A stretch of 11,386 nucleotides of DNA from a bacterium (GTDB lineage: Bacteria; Chloroflexota; Dormibacteria; UBA8260; Bog-877), in the NCBI GenBank assembly GCA_021791455.1, contig JAJYWM010000318.1, positions 1 to 11,386 on the forward strand, read 5' to 3'. Shown piece by piece: positions 7,769 through 11,386 of this stretch. The translations under genes were made by a program, and so were the position numbers. Each line of letters opens with the position of its first letter. The stretch's first letter is position 1. Under the pieces are notes generated by a model, which saw only the letters and a list, made by a program, of their open reading frames with translations, ran no database searches and was not told where the DNA came from.

Positions 7769-8254
7769 CTAGGAGACCACCGTGATCTGCCCCAGCATGC
7801 CGAGAGTCTCGTGAGGAATACAGAAGTACTTGTAGGTGCCCGGCACGGTCAACTTCAAGGAGAAGCTGCCCCCGGGGTTGAGCGGATGGTTCCAACCGGT
7901 GGCACCAGAGGGCAGTTCGGCATTGGCCGGGTTGGCGGCCAGGGCGGCCTCGTCGGTTGTGGTGTGGAAGATGTTGCCCACGTTCTTCCAGGTGATGGTT
8001 CCTCCGGCCTTGAGGCAAACACTGGCGGGGGAGAACTTGAGTGCATCGGTCGCGTCCACGGTCACCGCGGTCTGGGCGGTGGCGGCCGAGCAGCCACCCG
8101 AGGTGGAGGTGCTGCTGGTGGAGGTGGAGGTGGAAGTGGTGGTGGTGGATTGCCCTGGAATCGGACCGGTGCCGCAGGCAGCCACAAAGAGGGCGGCAGA
8201 GGCGGCGAGCAGGCCGAGAAAGATAGAAGGGCGGCGCGATAGCAGACTGGTCAT
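7769..8254 (-). CDS. Plastocyanin-type cupredoxin lipoprotein
   Basis: This is a 161-residue exported blue-copper protein. A signal peptide (RR followed by a hydrophobic stretch at 11-26) ends in a lipobox, VAAC, with Cys27 the lipidation site. A Ser/Thr-rich tether follows (about 36-52). The cupredoxin domain runs from about 62 to 161. Its copper ligands are His97 in NIFH, then Cys145, His148 and Met153 in CIPHETLGM, exactly the C-x2-H-x4-M spacing of plastocyanin. Cys55 and Cys80 are extra cysteines that may form a disulfide. It probably carries electrons or binds copper on the outer face of the membrane, but no partner oxidase is in view. The ATG at 8254 has an excellent AAGGAGG. An in-frame start at 8308 would add 18 residues before the signal peptide and lacks such a site. 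A 48-base gap leads to the aminotransferase. Confidence 0.9.
   Translation of the reverse strand: MTSLLSRRPSIFLGLLAASAALFVAACGTGPIPGQSTTTTSTSTSTSSTSTSGGCSAATAQTAVTVDATDALKFSPASVCLKAGGTITWKNVGNIFHTTTDEAALAANPANAELPSGATGWNHPLNPGGSFSLKLTVPGTYKYFCIPHETLGMLGQITVVS
8101..8150. repeat. Low-complexity GGTGGA-type repeat encoding the Ser/Thr tether
   Basis: The plus strand reads as irregular GGTGGA/GGTGGT units. On the minus strand these are ACC and TCC codons for the Thr/Ser linker of the cupredoxin lipoprotein. Length variation between strains is plausible because the repeat stays in frame. Confidence 0.7.
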
Positions 8255-8258
8255 CGGT

Positions 8259-8265
8259 CCTCCTT
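8259..8265 (-). promoter_or_regulatory. Shine-Dalgarno site deciding the cupredoxin start
   Basis: AAGGAGG on the minus strand ends 4 bases before the ATG at 8254. It selects this start over the in-frame one at 8308. Confidence 0.8.
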
Positions 8266-8270
8266 GCGAC

Positions 8271-8324
8271 TGATCACCTCTGATGCTACCGCGTGAGGGC
8301 TTCGCCACGGTGCCGAGGTGATCA
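8271..8324 (-). promoter_or_regulatory. Perfect 10-bp inverted repeat before the cupredoxin gene
   Basis: TGATCACCTC (8271-8280) and its exact reverse complement GAGGTGATCA (8315-8324) frame a 34-base loop between the zincin stop (8329) and the cupredoxin ribosome-binding site. Inside the loop, ACCG and CGGT can pair as well, making a longer hairpin in the minus-strand transcript. The near arm ends 5 bases from the AAGGAGG. It could be an operator, an RNA structure affecting initiation, or a processing/attenuation site between the two genes. No T-run follows, so a plain terminator is unlikely. Confidence 0.5.
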
Positions 8325-8328
8325 CGAG

Positions 8329-8880
8329 TTATCTGATGAAGCGGGACGCCGGCCGTCCCGGTCCTTCAAGCGTTGCCCAACCAGCCATCAGGGTGTCGCT
8401 GGTCGATCGCAGCCGTGCGTAGAAGCCCGCCGTGTGCGGCGATCGGGCCAGCAGGAGGCCAGTGAAGTCGAAGTGGTGAGTCCACTCGTGTAGCAGGGTG
8501 GAGACGAAGGCGCCCGGCGCCAGCACCTGTTGGCGGATGGCGGTGCGGTGGTAGATCCGTATCCCGCAGCGTTCCGGGATGGCCCCCGGGCGGACTATGC
8601 GGCAACGGTAGTAGCCGTAGGTCTTGCGCACCAGCCTGCCGGCGGGGTCGGTGGCGTGCACCTGGGCCCGGTCCGCGATGGTCAGCTTGCAGGGCGGAAG
8701 CTGGTAGCTCTCGTTCAACATCTCCAGCAGGGCGCCGCCGACCAGCTCTCGTTCGTGGCGAGTTTCGCTGTCCAGCAGCGCCTGGACCAGGATCTGGCCC
8801 GCCTCTGGGGGGATGTGGGGCAGGCTTAGGACGGCCTGGCTCCTGGCATAGTCGGCCGTCTGGCCCTGAGCCCGCCTCAT
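8329..8880 (-). CDS. Uncharacterised HExxH zinc-metallopeptidase-like protein
   Basis: I cannot assign this 183-residue protein to a named family. Its clear feature is a zincin motif, LLHEWTHHFDF, with His131, Glu132 and His135. Thirteen residues later comes SPHTAGFY with His149. An HExxH followed by H-[ST]-x2-F-[WY] resembles the SprT-like and WLM/YgjP-type minimal metallopeptidases, in which the later histidine is the third zinc ligand. The N-terminal half is polar and helical-looking, and the middle (about 84-112) is rich in Arg, Tyr and Cys (Cys64, Cys93, Cys105). There is no signal peptide or membrane segment, so it is probably cytoplasmic. The ATG at 8880 lacks a Shine-Dalgarno site. 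It lies 42 bases after the deacetylase gene and 74 before the cupredoxin gene, all on one strand. The protease reading is inference from the motif alone. Confidence 0.75.
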   Translation of the reverse strand: MRRAQGQTADYARSQAVLSLPHIPPEAGQILVQALLDSETRHERELVGGALLEMLNESYQLPPCKLTIADRAQVHATDPAGRLVRKTYGYYRCRIVRPGAIPERCGIRIYHRTAIRQQVLAPGAFVSTLLHEWTHHFDFTGLLLARSPHTAGFYARLRSTSDTLMAGWATLEGPGRPASRFIR

Positions 8881-8891
8881 GATTGACCAGG

Positions 8892-8897
8892 ATTCTA
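8892..8897 (-). promoter_or_regulatory. Possible -10 element for the zincin gene
   Basis: TAGAAT on the minus strand ends 11 bases before the ATG at 8880, a distance that would give a very short or absent leader. The lack of a Shine-Dalgarno site fits leaderless translation. No convincing -35 hexamer is seen, so this is tentative. Confidence 0.25.
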
Positions 8898-8922
8898 AAG
8901 GGCGAGACCCGATCCGAGTGGC

Positions 8923-10290
8923 TCAGCCGTAGTTGAGCAGAGCTCCGAATTCGGCCGTCGACTCGCCGGGGTAGGCCCTGACGCGGGGCATCTCCCAGAG
9001 GTCAGACGAGGTCTCCGACCAGGCGAAGCGCCCCACCCAGTTGTCCTCTAGGCCGCCCACGTAGCCGAGCCCGGCGAGCTGGGAGAAGAGGGCAGTCTGA
9101 CTTGGGCTGGCGGTCTGCGGGGAGGGTGCCGTCCAGAGCCCGCTGTAGGAGATGAACTGGATCGGGTAACCGGTGATTCCCATAAGAACCTGGGCCGTCT
9201 GCCCGGCCAGGAACTGCATCTCGCTGTCGGATTGCCCCCATAACACGGTGCCGTCGTTGTAGGTGTGGTCCTCAACCCAGAACCCGTGGGTGGCGAGATC
9301 CTGCAGTTCGGCCGCGGTCATGTAGTACTCCTGCCCGTTCTTGATCCCGATTAGCCCGCTGCAGGGAAGGAAGGTGGCCGTCAGGCGATCCTGGGTCAGC
9401 ACCGGCAGGGCGTACTGGTACTCGTTGGCGAAGCCGTCGTCGAAGGTGATCACGACCGGCTTTGGGGGCAGCGGCAGCCCGTAGAGAAGGTTGTCCGCCA
9501 GCCGCACCAAGGAGATGCTGGTGTACCCGTTCTGGACCAGGTACCCCATCTCGGACGTGAACTGCGCCGGGGGCACGGTCAGTCCGTAATCGATCTGGTA
9601 GCTGTAGTTGCTCGTGTAATCGCTGCGGTTGGGGTACGGCCCGACCAGGTGGTACATCAGAACAGGGACCGAGGCGGAGCGCTGGTCCACCGTCACGGGG
9701 TTGATCACCGGAGCATCGATCGAGGCTGGCCCCTGGCCGACCACCTTCATTGAAGTGGCAGAGCGTCCCCGCCCGGATGGCACCAAGACCAGGCGGAGAT
9801 CCTGGTAGTCGGCGGCCGCGCCCAGGGGTTCGATGGAGGCCGCTCGTTGGAATCCCACGGAGACGGGGATCGATATCGCCCCGGACACGTGAACACTTGG
9901 GTTCTCCCGGCTGTACCAGACAGCGCCGGTCTCAGGTGAGCCGAGGGTGAATGACACGACCCGCGCCGGACCGCTGAACTTCGTAGCCAGGGCGGCCGAC
10001 CGGCTCGCCTCGGATGGCCACTGCGCCTGACCGGTCGGCGCCAGCTCAGCCCACTGCCGCGAGTAGTCGCCGCTGACCATGTCGTTCATGAATCTGGCGG
10101 CGGCCTCCAGGGCGAGCTCGACAGTGGTCGTGGTCGGCACCTTGTGAGCGGGCGGCCGATGGCTGGTTGGGGCAACGGCGCACCCGGCCAGGCCGGTCGC
10201 CAGAGCTGCCGCGGCGGCCAAGACGGCCCAGGATGGGAACGGCCCGTCAGCGGGATGCCGAGCGGGTGCCAGCCGGGCCAGGAACTTCAC
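8923..10290 (-). CDS. Lipoprotein with divergent NodB/CE4 polysaccharide deacetylase domain
   Basis: This 455-residue exported protein has a signal peptide with lipobox LAGC (Cys37) and then a short Thr-rich tether. A region at about 56-190 looks like an NTF2-type alpha-beta domain (inference). The C-terminal deacetylase domain spans about 208-455 and opens with VPVLMYHLVG. Motif 1 of CE4 enzymes is intact as ITFDDGF (Asp284, Asp285). Motif 2, normally H-[ST]-x2-H, reads HTYND: His342 is kept but the second metal histidine is Asp346. The usual YP-G or R-P-x-Y block is replaced by ISYSGLW. Such enzymes remove N- or O-acetyl groups from wall or surface polysaccharide, but activity here is uncertain. 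The start is GTG at 10290 with a weak ribosome-binding site, overlapping a small upstream ORF by GTGA. The upstream LCP gene suggests a wall-polymer context. Confidence 0.85.
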   Translation of the reverse strand: MKFLARLAPARHPADGPFPSWAVLAAAAALATGLAGCAVAPTSHRPPAHKVPTTTTVELALEAAARFMNDMVSGDYSRQWAELAPTGQAQWPSEASRSAALATKFSGPARVVSFTLGSPETGAVWYSRENPSVHVSGAISIPVSVGFQRAASIEPLGAAADYQDLRLVLVPSGRGRSATSMKVVGQGPASIDAPVINPVTVDQRSASVPVLMYHLVGPYPNRSDYTSNYSYQIDYGLTVPPAQFTSEMGYLVQNGYTSISLVRLADNLLYGLPLPPKPVVITFDDGFANEYQYALPVLTQDRLTATFLPCSGLIGIKNGQEYYMTAAELQDLATHGFWVEDHTYNDGTVLWGQSDSEMQFLAGQTAQVLMGITGYPIQFISYSGLWTAPSPQTASPSQTALFSQLAGLGYVGGLEDNWVGRFAWSETSSDLWEMPRVRAYPGESTAEFGALLNYG

Positions 10291-10427
10291 CGGTCAGCCC
10301 GTCCAAAGAGCGGAGAGGCGGTCTTGGGGTCCACGCGAAGGATAACGTTGGGGGACCGCGGGTCGGTTACCCGGTCGCCATCTGGGGCCTGACGACTCGG
10401 CGGCTCACCTTCGACCCGGCCCGTCAT
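10287..10427 (-). CDS. Possible small ORF between the LCP and deacetylase genes
   Basis: An ATG at 10427 opens a 46-residue frame, beginning MTGRVEGEPPSRQAP and ending SPLFGRADR, whose TGA overlaps the deacetylase GTG start by four bases. It lies in the same frame as the LCP gene just after that gene's TGA (10440-10442), with no other stop between. It is rich in Pro, Arg and Asp, has no signal peptide and resembles no family I know. No good ribosome-binding site is seen. It may be a real coupled leader ORF, the remains of a longer LCP C-terminus, or a chance frame in GC-rich DNA. Confidence 0.25.
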   Translation of the reverse strand: MTGRVEGEPPSRQAPDGDRVTDPRSPNVILRVDPKTASPLFGRADR

Positions 10428-10439
10428 GGCCAGATTCTC

Positions 10440-11386
10440 TCAGGCGGGAAAGTTCTTGGTCATGAGGGCGTCGATGTTGGACCAATTGGGGAGCAGCACA
10501 TCCTCGGTGCCGCCGTTCACCAGCTCCGTGCCCGAGGTGTAGTCGGGGGGCAGCATCACGATCTCCTTGACCGCGCCGTTGCTGAAGTCCTTGGCGAGCC
10601 CGGCGATCGAGCTGATCTGGGTCAGGGACATGTCCGTGCGCACCTCGTTGCCGAGGGCGCTGGCGATGCGCGGGATGTCCGTCACGTTCAGATGCTTGGC
10701 CGAGTCCTTGATGTCGACCAGAAGCTCCTGCTGCTTCTGATTGCGAGCGATGTCCTCAAGGAGGGCGCCGTGGCGCGAGCGCACATAGGTCAGGGCATTC
10801 ACTCCGTCGAGCCTCTGGGGGCCGGGGAGGATCGCTATGCGCTGGTTCGCGTACGGATTGCTGCCACTGAGGTCGTAGGGGTACTGCACATCCAGGACGG
10901 GCATCTGGGAGATCACGTCGACGCCACCGAGCTGGTTCACCAGGTTGACCAACCCCCCGAGGCCAATCCAGGCCCAGTAGTTGACCGCCACGTTGAAGTC
11001 GCTCTCGACGGTCTCCACCGCGTCCTTCGCCCGTCCCTCCTCATATGCGGCGTCGATCTTCTCGGTCCCGCCGCTGGCGATCGGAACCCACAGATCCCGG
11101 GGTATGGAGAGCATGACGGCTGAGTGGGTCTCAGGGTCCACCCGGACAAGGATCATGGTCTGGGTCAGCACGCCACCCTGGGGAAACTTGGCGTCGTTGT
11201 CGGAGCCCAGGAGCAGGACGGTGAACGGCTGCCCAGGTGGCGGCGGCGTGGAGGCCGCCTGCAGAGCAGGACTCTTGCTGCCCTTGCCAGAGGTCACTTG
11301 GCCTGTGACCTTGACGGCTGCCGTGACCGCAGGCAGGAAGTAGGCCACAGCTCCGCTGGTGCCGGCGACCACGAATCCCAAGAGGA
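10440..11386 (-). CDS. LytR-CpsA-Psr (LCP) family cell-wall polymer transferase, 5' end outside window
   Basis: LCP proteins are membrane-anchored phosphotransferases that move undecaprenyl-linked polymers (teichoic acid, arabinogalactan, capsule) onto peptidoglycan. The frame is open to the window edge. A TTG at 11381 is internal to a hydrophobic anchor helix, so the true start lies outside. Counting from that TTG, the domain begins with VLLLGSDND (Asp61). TQTMILVRVDPET and SIPRD (Arg95) follow, then LPGPQRLDGVNALTYVRSRH with Arg201 and Arg203, and DIARNQKQQ with Arg213. The last position of the usual R-x2-R-Q-Q is Lys216, a mild change. No C-terminal LytR_C domain follows: the protein ends 95 residues after the QQ motif. 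The neighbouring deacetylase fits a wall-polymer role. Its lipid-linked donor would be built on the product of UppS, encoded in the other block. Confidence 0.92.
   Translation of the reverse strand, partial: LLGFVVAGTSGAVAYFLPAVTAAVKVTGQVTSGKGSKSPALQAASTPPPPGQPFTVLLLGSDNDAKFPQGGVLTQTMILVRVDPETHSAVMLSIPRDLWVPIASGGTEKIDAAYEEGRAKDAVETVESDFNVAVNYWAWIGLGGLVNLVNQLGGVDVISQMPVLDVQYPYDLSGSNPYANQRIAILPGPQRLDGVNALTYVRSRHGALLEDIARNQKQQELLVDIKDSAKHLNVTDIPRIASALGNEVRTDMSLTQISSIAGLAKDFSNGAVKEIVMLPPDYTSGTELVNGGTEDVLLPNWSNIDALMTKNFPA

Noticed and set aside
7136..8242. 368-codon plus-strand frame opposite the aminotransferase and cupredoxin genes
   Set aside because: Its Gly-rich tail is just the complement of the Ser/Thr tether repeat, and the minus-strand genes have clear motifs and strong ribosome-binding sites.
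8255..8308. Earlier cupredoxin start at 8308
   Set aside because: It would put 18 polar residues before the signal peptide and run through the inverted repeat, while AAGGAGG marks 8254.
10355..10385. Hairpin CGGGT/ACCCG in the gap before the deacetylase gene
   Set aside because: It is only 5 bp with a 5-base loop and no T-run, which is expected by chance at this GC content.
10167..11123. 318-codon plus-strand frame opposite the LCP gene
   Set aside because: The LCP frame carries the conserved family motifs; this one has none.

Overview
This window comes from a high-GC bacterial chromosome. It holds two gene blocks that point at each other and meet in a short spacer at about 5.6-5.75 kb. There are no RNA genes, insertion sequences, CRISPR arrays or phage genes that I can see, and no gene-free stretch longer than about 150 bases.

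Left block (plus strand, 1-5605): a tightly packed housekeeping operon in the order frr (5' end cut by the window edge) - uppS - cdsA - dxr - rseP - ispG. Three of the five junctions are 4-base start/stop overlaps (ATGA, GTGA, ATGA), so translation is probably coupled. The operon joins ribosome recycling to envelope precursor supply. Dxr and IspG are steps of the MEP isoprenoid pathway, UppS builds the C55 lipid carrier from its products, and CdsA makes CDP-diacylglycerol for phospholipids. RseP is the site-2 intramembrane protease of envelope stress signalling.

Right block (minus strand, 11386 down to 5754), in transcription order: a LytR-CpsA-Psr (LCP) cell-wall polymer transferase (5' end cut by the window edge); a possible 46-codon ORF in frame after its stop; a lipoprotein with a divergent NodB/CE4 polysaccharide-deacetylase domain; a small uncharacterised HExxH zinc-metallopeptidase-like protein; a plastocyanin-type cupredoxin lipoprotein; a class I/II PLP aminotransferase; and a class I glutamine-amidotransferase-like gamma-glutamyl hydrolase (PuuD/peptidase C26 type). 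The last two overlap by TTGA. The first four suggest a cell-surface theme and the last two an amino-acid or gamma-glutamyl catabolic theme.

Organism: the frr-uppS-cdsA-dxr-rseP order resembles Gram-positive and related (Terrabacteria) genomes. An LCP protein, lipoproteins with Ser/Thr-rich tethers, and no bamA or lpx genes after rseP lean towards a monoderm or related high-GC lineage (deep Actinobacteriota, Chloroflexota or Dormibacterota-like). This is inference; the sequence alone does not fix the phylum.

I did not find a clearly new multi-gene system. The points most worth following up are the altered metal-binding motif of the deacetylase, the orphan zincin, the in-frame ORF after the LCP stop, and two strong inverted-repeat structures in the minus-strand block and its convergent spacer.
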